The translations under genes were made by a program, and so were the position numbers. DNA of 22,313 nt from a virus. Location: positions 1-22,313 of IMG/VR virus record IMGVR_UViG_3300027917_000184. One strand, written 5' to 3'. This document shows positions 1 to 5,975 of this stretch, one piece after another. Under the pieces are notes generated by a model that was not told the DNA's origin, ran no database searches, and was given only the letters and a program-made list of their open reading frames with translations. The number at the start of each line of letters is the position of its first letter. Within the stretch, counting starts at the first letter, position 1.

Positions 1-380
1 CCCGAAACTGATACAGTAGAACCAATACCTGTTACGGAAACCTCTGTGACTGGATTGAGGACATTTACATCTACTGTATTACCAGCACCAATATTAACTG
101 TTCCATCTATTGTGAATGGATTTGATGCTGTGTATTCATCTTCATTCTCATCATATAGATGTGTATGAGTTGGAATTGGATTTCCCTCGTCATTACTGAT
201 TTCAATTGTTCCAGGAATAACAACATCACCATTAATGGTAATGGTTGAACTTCCAAGAGATACTGGAAATGGATTATCAAAAGTTACTTGCTGTCCATCA
301 ATTGTTGCTACATTAAAGACTTCAAAGAGACTTCTCTCTTGATTTAAATAATCTTGTTCATTCTTATTCCATTGTGCCAT
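1..380 (-). CDS. Virion structural protein, N-terminal part (cut by left edge)
   Basis: The frame opens at an ATG at 380-378 and stays open to base 1, so about 126 residues are visible and the C-terminus lies outside the window. It begins MAQWNKNEQDYLNQERSLFE, a start I recall from structural proteins of T4-like cyanophages; this is memory, not a search. After about residue 25 the sequence becomes beta-rich and repetitive, with alternating short strands (TITINGDVVIPGTIEISNDE), a G-N-P-I-P turn and a second similar stretch (TIDGTVNIGAGNTVDVNV). This suggests a fibrous or prism-like fold such as a fibre or head/tail decoration protein. The start lies 3 nt after the stop of the upstream 106-aa gene, so the two are probably co-translated. 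In T4 this place would hold gene 17; nothing visible here resembles a terminase ATPase. The function is not known to me beyond 'structural'. Confidence 0.7.
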   Translation of the reverse strand, partial: MAQWNKNEQDYLNQERSLFEVFNVATIDGQQVTFDNPFPVSLGSSTITINGDVVIPGTIEISNDEGNPIPTHTHLYDENEDEYTASNPFTIDGTVNIGAGNTVDVNVLNPVTEVSVTGIGSTVSVS

Positions 381-383
381 AAT

Positions 384-704
384 TTAAATCCACTCTAATT
401 TTGCGGGATGATATCTTTTTGTATTGGAAATATTTAAACCAGATGATGGAGTTGCTGGATATATGTTATGGACAATTGCTCCAGGATATTCCCCCTGCAA
501 TTGCTCTGCAAGACCTTGTTTTGAAGGAATTCCCTCAGAAACTAGTTCAAGTCTGTAAATACTTCCCATCCAAGTTATATCTGCAACATAACTCTCACCA
601 ACTTGATGTTGCTGTGGTGGTTCAGAACTATTGATATAAAGATTTCCGTTGAAATCTCCTTGTATATTTACTGACTCGGATAAAAACTCTTTGAAGGATT
701 TCAT
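384..704 (-). CDS. 106-aa conserved phage protein with capsid-targeting-like N-terminus
   Basis: I chose the ATG at 704-702, giving the N-terminus MKSFKEFLSES. The frame also runs 4 codons further up to a GTG at 716, but that start overlaps the upstream stop codon (712-710) and is less likely. The first ten residues resemble the capsid-targeting sequence of T4 internal head proteins (MKTYQEFIAE), and L-S-E followed by S fits the general cleavage rule of the T4 prohead protease gp21 (hydrophobic-x-Glu, then Ala/Gly/Ser). The rest is a small acidic/aromatic domain with a strand-rich middle (ESYVADITWMGSIYRLEL) and a C-terminus YHPAKLEWI that I recall from cyanophage hypothetical proteins. It lies 5 nt after the 438-aa gene and 3 nt before the next one. 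Inference: it may be packaged inside the head and trimmed; it could equally be a virion protein that merely shares this N-terminus. Confidence 0.8.
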   Translation of the reverse strand: MKSFKEFLSESVNIQGDFNGNLYINSSEPPQQHQVGESYVADITWMGSIYRLELVSEGIPSKQGLAEQLQGEYPGAIVHNIYPATPSSGLNISNTKRYHPAKLEWI

Positions 705-709
705 TTTAA

Positions 710-2026
710 TCACCACTTAACTTTGTTAGCCCAGTATGCTGCAGACATTTTGCCCTTAGCAATATTCTTAGCGTGTCTTGCCTTAAACCTTTCTCTTCTA
801 TTTGCATATGCTTCAGATTCTCCTTCCTTTTTAGGAGAACCCTTCACACCAACCTGCCCGAAACGAATAATATTTTCCTTTCCACCTTCACATGCTTTGA
901 CTACATGGGACTTTCCCTGTTCACCAGAACCGTGTGCTTGTGCTTTTGGTGAATTGCATTTCATTGAGGACTTATCAATCGCTTCCTGCATAAATTGTCC
1001 AAAAGTTTTCAAATCAGTTGAATTTGCAAGAGGAAGTTGAATTCCTGTAATTTTTTTCTTAGCAGCATCAGCACCTTGTTGTCCAGATTGTGCTCTCTTA
1101 ATAATTTTATCTTGCCTTAAAGCACGTCTAGTATCTGCAGAAGTATGTCCTATTTCAAAACTAATACCCTCTTCCACACCCTGCTCAACAGGTTCTTTCT
1201 TTTTAAATTTATCTTCGATTCTTTTTTGAATGTGTTGTTGAGTTGCGGCACCTGCCATTTCACCTGCTTTTTGACCGACTAATGCTCTGAGACTTCCTTG
1301 TGCTGCAGGCCCAGCAATTCTTGCAGTAACTGCAGGTGCAACAGCACGACCAGCAGCACCACCTAATAATCTACCCAGAAGCATACCAATAGCAGGCAAT
1401 GCCTCTTGAATATTTTCTTCATGCATTTCGCCACTATCAGCATAATCTGCTGCAGTATCAATATAATCTGCTGCTCTTGTAATCTTTGATTGGACCCAAG
1501 CAGGAAGATTACCTTCTCCTTTAACCTTTCCTCTCAGTCTTTTTGCTGCAGAAATAATCTTTGAAATTTCTGCTCTTGCCATTGAGTGCTCATGATCCTT
1601 TTCTTCATTTGTTGGATGTACTTGAGCAATATCAAATTTTAAACTATTTGGTGTTAATGATGAGGGCAATGAAAACATATCCCAGTAGTTTCCACCATAT
1701 TTGCATTCCGAACGTGTTTCATCTTTACCGCATTTGGGACAGTATCTTACAGGTTCTTTTTTTCCTCTTATATCTAAAGATTCATCGACACAGTTTGGGA
1801 CTTCCTTTCCACCTTTTATTTTTGTAGGTGGATTTCCAATTTTTTTACCATCCCAACATTTACTAGCGCCAACATTTTTTTTAGCTTGTGCAAGTCCTTC
1901 TCCAATATCTAATGTCTTTGGATATCCTTTTTCTCCTGGACGGGCAGCTCTTTCTCCACGCTTTCTTTTTGCATGAATATTATCCCACAAACCTTTTTTC
2001 TTCCCCTCAGTAATCATCTTCGCCAC
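710..2026 (-). CDS. 438-aa basic mosaic protein, possible processed head-internal protein
   Basis: No enzyme family is recognised. Segments in order: a basic N-terminal peptide (residues 4-30, KKKGLWDNIHAKRKRGER); a Cys-containing piece (C57 to C79); a possible metal-binding cluster C96-x2-C99 with C108; a helical segment at about 148-200 (LPAWVQSKITRAADYIDTAA); an Ala/Gly-rich hydrophobic stretch (209-244); a charged linker; then a basic C-terminal domain (about 352-438, with KACEGGKENIIRFGQ and a KARHAKNIAKGK tail). Several of these pieces recur separately in marine T4-like phages, from memory. Junctions between segments carry hydrophobic-x-Glu/(Ala,Gly) sites: ITE-G at 7/8, IQE-A at 208/209, MQE-A at 348/349, the last inside a capsid-targeting-like peptide LKTFGQFMQEA. 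The longest frame starts with GTG at 2026; the ATG at 2017 (MITEGKKKG) is an equally plausible start and gives 435 aa. It sits 8 nt after gp16, where T4 has gene 17. Role in the head is inference. Confidence 0.8.
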   Translation of the reverse strand: MAKMITEGKKKGLWDNIHAKRKRGERAARPGEKGYPKTLDIGEGLAQAKKNVGASKCWDGKKIGNPPTKIKGGKEVPNCVDESLDIRGKKEPVRYCPKCGKDETRSECKYGGNYWDMFSLPSSLTPNSLKFDIAQVHPTNEEKDHEHSMARAEISKIISAAKRLRGKVKGEGNLPAWVQSKITRAADYIDTAADYADSGEMHEENIQEALPAIGMLLGRLLGGAAGRAVAPAVTARIAGPAAQGSLRALVGQKAGEMAGAATQQHIQKRIEDKFKKKEPVEQGVEEGISFEIGHTSADTRRALRQDKIIKRAQSGQQGADAAKKKITGIQLPLANSTDLKTFGQFMQEAIDKSSMKCNSPKAQAHGSGEQGKSHVVKACEGGKENIIRFGQVGVKGSPKKEGESEAYANRRERFKARHAKNIAKGKMSAAYWANKVKW

Positions 2027-2034
2027 AGTCGAAA

Positions 2035-2472
2035 CTACTTTTGCTCTTTATTATTTAGAAAATTTGTTTTGATAGTTTTAAGAAGTTCTGATGTTGAACC
2101 AATAAAAACAGCATTATTAGTGACAGAATTTGGACCCTTTGGTGCCCTGTCCTCATCTAAATCTTTCATTTTTTTCTGAAGGTCAACTAGTTTATCAGTA
2201 ACATCGCCAATATTTTTAATCAACTGTCCAGCAACTTCATATGCCCTAGGACTATCACCTTCTCCAGCAAGTTCTAAAATTCCATTAACTGCTTCTTGTC
2301 CTTTTTCAATAAGAGAATATAAATTTGCTCTTGTATATTCATAATCTTTTTTTATATCAATTTCAATCTGAGATGGTTCTACTTTTTCTATTTGTGTGGG
2401 AGAACTCTCCACCTCAACAATAGAACTCTCTATGTTGAGTGCCTTATCAATGGAATCAAAATTCTTTGACAT
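2035..2472 (-). CDS. gp16: Terminase small subunit gp16
   Basis: The 145-residue length is close to T4 gp16 (164 aa). The order gp13-gp14-gp15-gp16 is the T4 order. The N-terminal 40 residues are acidic and low in complexity. The central part (about 42-105) is predicted helical by eye (YTRANLYSLIEKGQEAV, SPRAYEVAGQLIKNIGDV, LVDLQKKMKDL), matching the helical core that oligomerises into a ring in T4-type small terminases. The C-terminal part contains NNAVFIGSTSELLKTI, a signature I recall from cyanophage gp16. In the family, gp16 recognises DNA for packaging and stimulates the large terminase gp17. The start ATG lies 6 nt after the gp15 stop, which is followed by a second in-frame TAA (2478-2476). 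No clear Shine-Dalgarno is seen, so translation is probably coupled to gp15. Confidence 0.88.
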   Translation of the reverse strand: MSKNFDSIDKALNIESSIVEVESSPTQIEKVEPSQIEIDIKKDYEYTRANLYSLIEKGQEAVNGILELAGEGDSPRAYEVAGQLIKNIGDVTDKLVDLQKKMKDLDEDRAPKGPNSVTNNAVFIGSTSELLKTIKTNFLNNKEQK

Positions 2473-2478
2473 AATTTA

Positions 2479-3279
2479 TTAGATATCTTGTTGTTGTGTT
2501 GGGCTATATTCTCTTCCATCAAAGAATTGCTCTATTGATTCATTGAATCCATAGTCTTCATATGGTTCTGCATCAATTGGGTCTGGTGTTACTGTATATC
2601 TTAATTCTCTCTTAGCAGTATTGATATCTGTTGTAGTATACATATCAACCTGTGCCTTACGGATGAGTGAATCGGTAGAATCCTCAAGAGGACCAAACAG
2701 ATATGTTTTTGCAGTAAAATTAAAAGTATAAATTAAATTTCTTCTTGATGAAAAATCGCCTTCATAATCATCCTGAAACTGGATATTATCCAAAACGATT
2801 GGAATATCTCTTTTCTCACCAATAGAATCTAATAAATCTATTGTTAGATTAAATGATGGTTGAAAAAATGGCAATACCTGCTCAACGATTTGCAAAGCAT
2901 CATCATTCAATTTTGCAAGTACGCTTAGTTGAAATCCAATGTTGTATGGAACTGGAAGATAAACTTTATTTATCTTTCCACCATTGTCTAAGGTCTTAAA
3001 TGCCTGAGTTATTCCAGATTTCCTGGAACCATCATACGATATTGAAGTCATCTCAAATGACATTCTTGGCAAAGTGATTGCAATCGGTTGATTTAATTCT
3101 TCTTGCTGCTGAACTTTAGCAAGAAATTTTTGAATAGGGCCATATGCAACAGGAACCTTTAAATCAGATATAACACCATCACTGGAATTTTTATGCTTGA
3201 TATGAATATCATTGAATAATGTGCCAAATCCAATTATAGTTTTTCTAATTATTTGGTGGTAAAAATATGTTCCTAGCAT
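2479..3279 (-). CDS. gp15: Tail completion / proximal tail sheath stabiliser gp15
   Basis: At 266 aa it is near the length of T4 gp15 (272 aa) and aligns to it by eye along the whole chain. The N-terminus MLGTYFYHQIIRK with LFNDIHIKH matches T4's short start followed by LFSNIQIK. Residues 41-52 (KVPVAYGPIQKF) match T4 VPITYASKEHF, residues 66-75 (IAITLPRMSF) match ETILPRINL, and the best signature, IVEQVLPFFQPSFNLTI (131-147), matches T4 IVEQILPYFQPHFNTTM. Residues 178-198 (SRRNLIYTFNFTAKTYLFGP) fit the later beta region. In T4, gp15 forms a hexameric ring at the head-proximal end of the tail that stabilises tube and sheath and docks to the neck. The ATG overlaps the gp14 stop by 1 nt (TGATG), indicating translational coupling. 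Confidence 0.96.
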   Translation of the reverse strand: MLGTYFYHQIIRKTIIGFGTLFNDIHIKHKNSSDGVISDLKVPVAYGPIQKFLAKVQQQEELNQPIAITLPRMSFEMTSISYDGSRKSGITQAFKTLDNGGKINKVYLPVPYNIGFQLSVLAKLNDDALQIVEQVLPFFQPSFNLTIDLLDSIGEKRDIPIVLDNIQFQDDYEGDFSSRRNLIYTFNFTAKTYLFGPLEDSTDSLIRKAQVDMYTTTDINTAKRELRYTVTPDPIDAEPYEDYGFNESIEQFFDGREYSPTQQQDI

Positions 3280-4694
3280 CAGTAGAATCCAAATGGGTTA
3301 CTTTCTGTCGTATCTAAGATTTCCTCTCCCTCAAGTTGGAAATCTTCGTTTTGATTGTATTTAGCATCTTTATAATTATCATCATATATCTTGACCGAAT
3401 ATTGTGCAGATGAAGCTGTTCCAACAATAACTTCCCCAGGTAAAAATTCACCATTAGTAATACTAATCTCAAGAGTTTTTTCAGAATTTGCTGTCGTATT
3501 GACCCATTTCCTTACAATACCATTCGCATTTGATTTTTCTCCAACAACAATCTCACCAATTTGGAATGTGCCAAATCCAACTAAAGGTGGATCGGATATA
3601 GTTACTAATGGTGGATCGGTATATCCAGAACCAGAATCCGTAATGTAAATATCTGAAACTGTTCCTCCAGCAGATATTCTTGCTATTGCTGTTGCCGTTC
3701 TTCCACTACCAATCGGTGGGTCAATAGTTACGGATGGGGTCGTATAATAATGCTCCCCACCATCAGTAATATTAACTTTATAAACAGCACTAGTTCCAAC
3801 AGAACAAGTTGCAGCAGCTCCAGCTCCACCACCACCACTTATTATAATATTCGGTGCTACAGAATAACCATAACCAGCGTTGGTTAATACTATTTCTTTT
3901 ATAGCTCTAAAAGAACCTGAAATTGCTGTAGTAATTGCTACTGCAGTTGCTCTAAGTCCTCCAGGAGGTGGTTCGTCAATAGTAATAGTTGGTGCTGAGG
4001 TATATCCGTATCCATCATTATTAAGTATTATTTTGTTGACAACTTTTCTAACTGTTTCCGTAAATGCCAATGCCTCTGCAGTTGCAGTTGAACCAAGACT
4101 AACTAGAGTTAATGTTGTTATATATCCCTTATCCGCAAGTTTTTCTTGCAGTTCTGGAATATTAGTATCAATCTCCTCATCCTCATATTCAAAGAGTTCA
4201 CATTTCAATTCATAGACATAATTTTTTCCAAGTTGATAAAAAGGATTTTCAAATTCAACATGTTTAATTTCAAAAAGTCTTTCTCCCAATGGGAAATAAA
4301 TTAAATCTCCCTCCTTTGGTCTTGTTGAAAACAGTAAATCACCACTAGAAGTATTGCCTGCAGAAATGATACCCTGCATCAATGGTGCAATGTATGATTC
4401 AAACCTCTCTCTGGAAATTACTAAAGAAACTTCATTTTTTAGTTGGATTCCAAATTTAGTCATTATATCCATTCCAGAACCATATCCCTCATAATTATTC
4501 ATATATGCTTCAATTGGGAAAGATTCTTTAAATGATGAAGACTGAACCTCTCTTATAATGTTATCTGTGCGAATATATCTTCTAGGAATGTATGTGACTT
4601 CTAGTCCATACATTCTTATCTGTTCATTGATTAAATTTTGAACGAGTCCTTGTTCTCCTTTGGACCCATGTAGAAAAAAGGGATTTAATGCCAT
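3279..4694 (-). CDS. gp14: Neck protein gp14, enlarged by beta repeats
   Basis: Residues 1-170 carry the gp14 core: NPFFLHGSKGEQGLVQNLIN at the start, LEVTYIPRRYI, IEAYMNNYEGYG, DIMTKFGI, VISRERFE. In T4, gp14 joins gp13 to close the filled head and make the neck to which the tail attaches. At 471 aa it is far longer than T4 gp14 (256 aa). The extra length lies in the C-terminal half: four G-Y-x-x-x-P-x-(V/I)-x-I repeats (residues 227-367, about 42 aa apart), followed by a G-E-x-(V/I)-V-G module repeated twice (380-427). A tail ending ESNPFGFY follows. The start overlaps the gp13 stop by 1 nt (TAATG), so it is probably coupled to gp13. The core identification is firm; the function of the repeat insertion is unknown. 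Confidence 0.95.
   Translation of the reverse strand: MALNPFFLHGSKGEQGLVQNLINEQIRMYGLEVTYIPRRYIRTDNIIREVQSSSFKESFPIEAYMNNYEGYGSGMDIMTKFGIQLKNEVSLVISRERFESYIAPLMQGIISAGNTSSGDLLFSTRPKEGDLIYFPLGERLFEIKHVEFENPFYQLGKNYVYELKCELFEYEDEEIDTNIPELQEKLADKGYITTLTLVSLGSTATAEALAFTETVRKVVNKIILNNDGYGYTSAPTITIDEPPPGGLRATAVAITTAISGSFRAIKEIVLTNAGYGYSVAPNIIISGGGGAGAAATCSVGTSAVYKVNITDGGEHYYTTPSVTIDPPIGSGRTATAIARISAGGTVSDIYITDSGSGYTDPPLVTISDPPLVGFGTFQIGEIVVGEKSNANGIVRKWVNTTANSEKTLEISITNGEFLPGEVIVGTASSAQYSVKIYDDNYKDAKYNQNEDFQLEGEEILDTTESNPFGFY
3580..3619 (-). repeat. 24-bp tandem duplication at the end of the gp14 repeat block
   Basis: A 16-bp sequence (plus strand actaaaggtggatcgg, 3580-3595) recurs with one mismatch 24 bp later (actaatggtggatcgg, 3604-3619). 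It encodes the neighbouring 8-residue units DPPLVTIS and DPPLVGFG. The near identity suggests a recent slippage event. Confidence 0.7.
3594..4016 (-). repeat. Four degenerate beta repeats in the C-terminal half of gp14
   Basis: The encoded protein has four copies of the pattern [N/D]-x-G-x-x-Y-[T/S]-x-x-P-x-[V/I]-[T/I]-I: DGYGYTSAPTITID (227-240), NAGYGYSVAPNIIIS (272-286), DGGEHYYTTPSVTID (311-325) and DSGSGYTDPPLVTIS (353-367). Spacing is 39-45 residues. Similar units occur in gp8, the 1718-aa protein, the 2509-aa protein and the right-edge protein. The DNA copies are diverged, so they are old protein modules and not a recent expansion. Confidence 0.75.
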
Positions 4695-5533
4695 TATCCA
4701 ATAAAGTCGTAAGGTGGTAATTCATACTCAGATGCCATTCTTTGCTTAATCGCCTGCAATTCTCTCTCAGCATCATCATATATTTGCCTACCATTCATTT
4801 CTATTCCACCAGGAAGCTTAACTCCATTAAATTTAATTAAATTCTGACCCCACTGTCTCTTTATAAGAGCAGTAAGATACATCTTTAGGAATGAATCGTT
4901 ATAAACTTGAGTAAAATCATTCGGGTCCAAGATTCTATAGCAATCTAATACTATAAATGTATCTGTACTCTGAGAACCCCAATCTATATCTAAATATAAT
5001 CTATCTTGTCTTTTATTAAATCTTACTTGCTTATCAGTTGTCAAAAGAAAATCAATATCCTCCAAGTAACTCTTAGTCATAGCATATTGCAATAATTCTA
5101 CAGAGTTAAAATAATATAAATCATTTAAAAATAACTGATACTTGATACTAAACATTCCTCCAGAAATAGAACTAGTATCAAATTTAAATATCTTTTCAAT
5201 TCCAATTACAGAATCTGGAACCTGAAGGTAATTAGATGTTTCGTAAAAATTAAACGTGGTTGACTGCCCATCAATAATTGAAGTACCTGAGGTTGTAACT
5301 ATTCCTACACCAGAAGTACCGTTTGCTTTACCACGGTCAATATCTTCCTGTGAAATCTTGTATTTCAAGTACATTCTTTCCACACCATCAAAATGCCTTT
5401 CGTGAAAGTATTGAAGGGCATCATCAACTAAATCATCAATCTGTTCTTCTGCAACATTAATTTCCAGTACAGGAGCACCTAGGCGTCTTAGACAATAATC
5501 TATTAATCCTTGCCTACTAGATGGTTTTGCCAT
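4694..5533 (-). CDS. gp13: Neck protein gp13
   Basis: At 279 aa it is close to T4 gp13 (309 aa). The N-terminal SRQGLIDYCLRRLGAPVLEI with a following acidic helix (EEQIDDLVDDALQYFHERHF) is typical of the family. The C-terminal signatures RQWGQNLIKFNG (226-237) and LPGGIEMNGRQIYDDA (240-255) match T4 gp13's QWG...LPGG...NG.QIY region. In T4, gp13 with gp14 completes the DNA-filled head and forms the neck ring that accepts the tail. The start has a strong Shine-Dalgarno (AGGAGT, 8 nt upstream) and an exact late-promoter box about 50 nt upstream, so this gene probably heads its own late transcript. A G-T/S-rich loop at 71-90 (ANGTSGVGIVTTSGTS) is an expansion of the kind seen in marine T4-like phages. 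Confidence 0.96.
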   Translation of the reverse strand: MAKPSSRQGLIDYCLRRLGAPVLEINVAEEQIDDLVDDALQYFHERHFDGVERMYLKYKISQEDIDRGKANGTSGVGIVTTSGTSIIDGQSTTFNFYETSNYLQVPDSVIGIEKIFKFDTSSISGGMFSIKYQLFLNDLYYFNSVELLQYAMTKSYLEDIDFLLTTDKQVRFNKRQDRLYLDIDWGSQSTDTFIVLDCYRILDPNDFTQVYNDSFLKMYLTALIKRQWGQNLIKFNGVKLPGGIEMNGRQIYDDAERELQAIKQRMASEYELPPYDFIG

Positions 5534-5541
5534 TATTGGTT

Positions 5542-5547
5542 ACTCCT
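5542..5547 (-). promoter_or_regulatory. Ribosome binding site of gp13
   Basis: AGGAGT on the minus strand, with 8 nt to the gp13 ATG. It is the strongest Shine-Dalgarno I see in the window and fits independent initiation of the neck gene block. Confidence 0.75.
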
Positions 5548-5582
5548 GCAGTATTAATCTTAATTATATAATGGTTCAATTT

Positions 5583-5590
5583 TATTTATA
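5583..5590 (-). promoter_or_regulatory. T4-type late promoter box upstream of gp13
   Basis: The minus strand reads TATAAATA, an exact match to the T4 late-promoter -10 element recognised by the gp55 sigma factor. It overlaps the stop codon of the 58-aa gene and lies about 50 nt before the gp13 ATG in the only sizeable gap of the neighbourhood (5534-5585). Expected transcription start is a few bases downstream, leaving a leader of roughly 40-45 nt. By eye this is one of only two exact matches in the window, both in intergenic positions before core genes. Confidence 0.65.
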
Positions 5591-5762
5591 TATCGTCGTC
5601 AGAGAAGAGAGACAAAACCTCCTGCTGCTTAAGATATAATTTACAATAAACTTTAGAAAAATTTTTCAACTCACTAAAACTCATTTCATCAATAAATCTT
5701 GAATGTTTTTCATATTCAAACATTTTATCAATACTACTCAGTTCTATTTCGTCTGGATTCAT
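5586..5762 (-). CDS. 58-aa conserved small protein
   Basis: A small reading frame from ATG at 5762-5760 to TAA at 5588-5586. It begins MNPDEIELSSIDKMFEYEKH and has a helical middle (SFSELKNFSKVYCKLYLKQQ) and an acidic end (LFSDDDI). Two things support it as real: it has a good Shine-Dalgarno, GGAG 7 nt upstream, and it fills what would otherwise be a gap in a tightly packed array. The pattern '(E/Q)LxSIDKxFEYEK...KxYxKLYxKQQE' is one I recall from small proteins near gp13 in T4-like cyanophages; I did not search it. It overlaps the end of the upstream 77-aa gene by 29 nt in another frame, and its stop codon sits inside the gp13 late-promoter box. The function is unknown; the mainly helical composition suggests a small assembly factor or binding partner, which is speculation. 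Confidence 0.8.
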   Translation of the reverse strand: MNPDEIELSSIDKMFEYEKHSRFIDEMSFSELKNFSKVYCKLYLKQQEVLSLFSDDDI

Positions 5763-5967
5763 TTAGTAACTCCATTAGTAGAGATTTAATTTCACCCACT
5801 TCATTTTTTAAAGATTCAATTTCTTCTCTTTGATTTTTTTTATACTCCGATCTTCTTTTTTTAGAGGATACATACATCTCGTATGCAATATCATCAGTAT
5901 TAATTATAGCACCAGTGTTATCGTCTCTATAAAGATTTGTGTATCCCTCAACTCTTATTTTATCCAT
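5734..5967 (-). CDS. 77-aa coiled-coil small protein
   Basis: The N-terminal half, MDKIRVEGYTNLYRDDNTGA followed by IINTDD, is a compact motif I recall from short hypothetical proteins of T4-like cyanophages, where 'LYRDxxTGAIINTD' is conserved. The second half is highly charged and heptad-like (about 35-72: KKRRSEYKKNQREEIESL, then NEVGEIKSLLMELL), predicted by eye to be a coiled coil. It starts 8 nt after the 2509-aa gene and overlaps the next small gene by 29 nt. No clear Shine-Dalgarno precedes it, so it is probably coupled to the gene upstream. The position between the giant tail protein and gp13 might suggest a chaperone or trimerisation helper for the tail protein, but nothing in the sequence proves that. 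Confidence 0.85.
   Translation of the reverse strand: MDKIRVEGYTNLYRDDNTGAIINTDDIAYEMYVSSKKRRSEYKKNQREEIESLKNEVGEIKSLLMELLNESRRNRTE
5770..5773 (-). promoter_or_regulatory. Ribosome binding site of the 58-aa gene
   Basis: GGAG on the minus strand, 7 nt before the ATG at 5762, inside the coding end of the 77-aa gene. It decides the start of the small downstream gene. Confidence 0.6.
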
Positions 5968-5975
5968 AATTTATA

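Noticed and set aside
705-716. Upstream GTG start giving four extra residues to the 106-aa protein
   Set aside because: It would overlap the upstream stop codon, and the ATG at 704 gives the recognisable MKSFKEFL N-terminus.
5968-5975. TATAAATT resembling a late promoter before the 77-aa gene
   Set aside because: It abuts the ATG at 5967 and deviates from TATAAATA in the last base; a transcript from it could not carry a leader.
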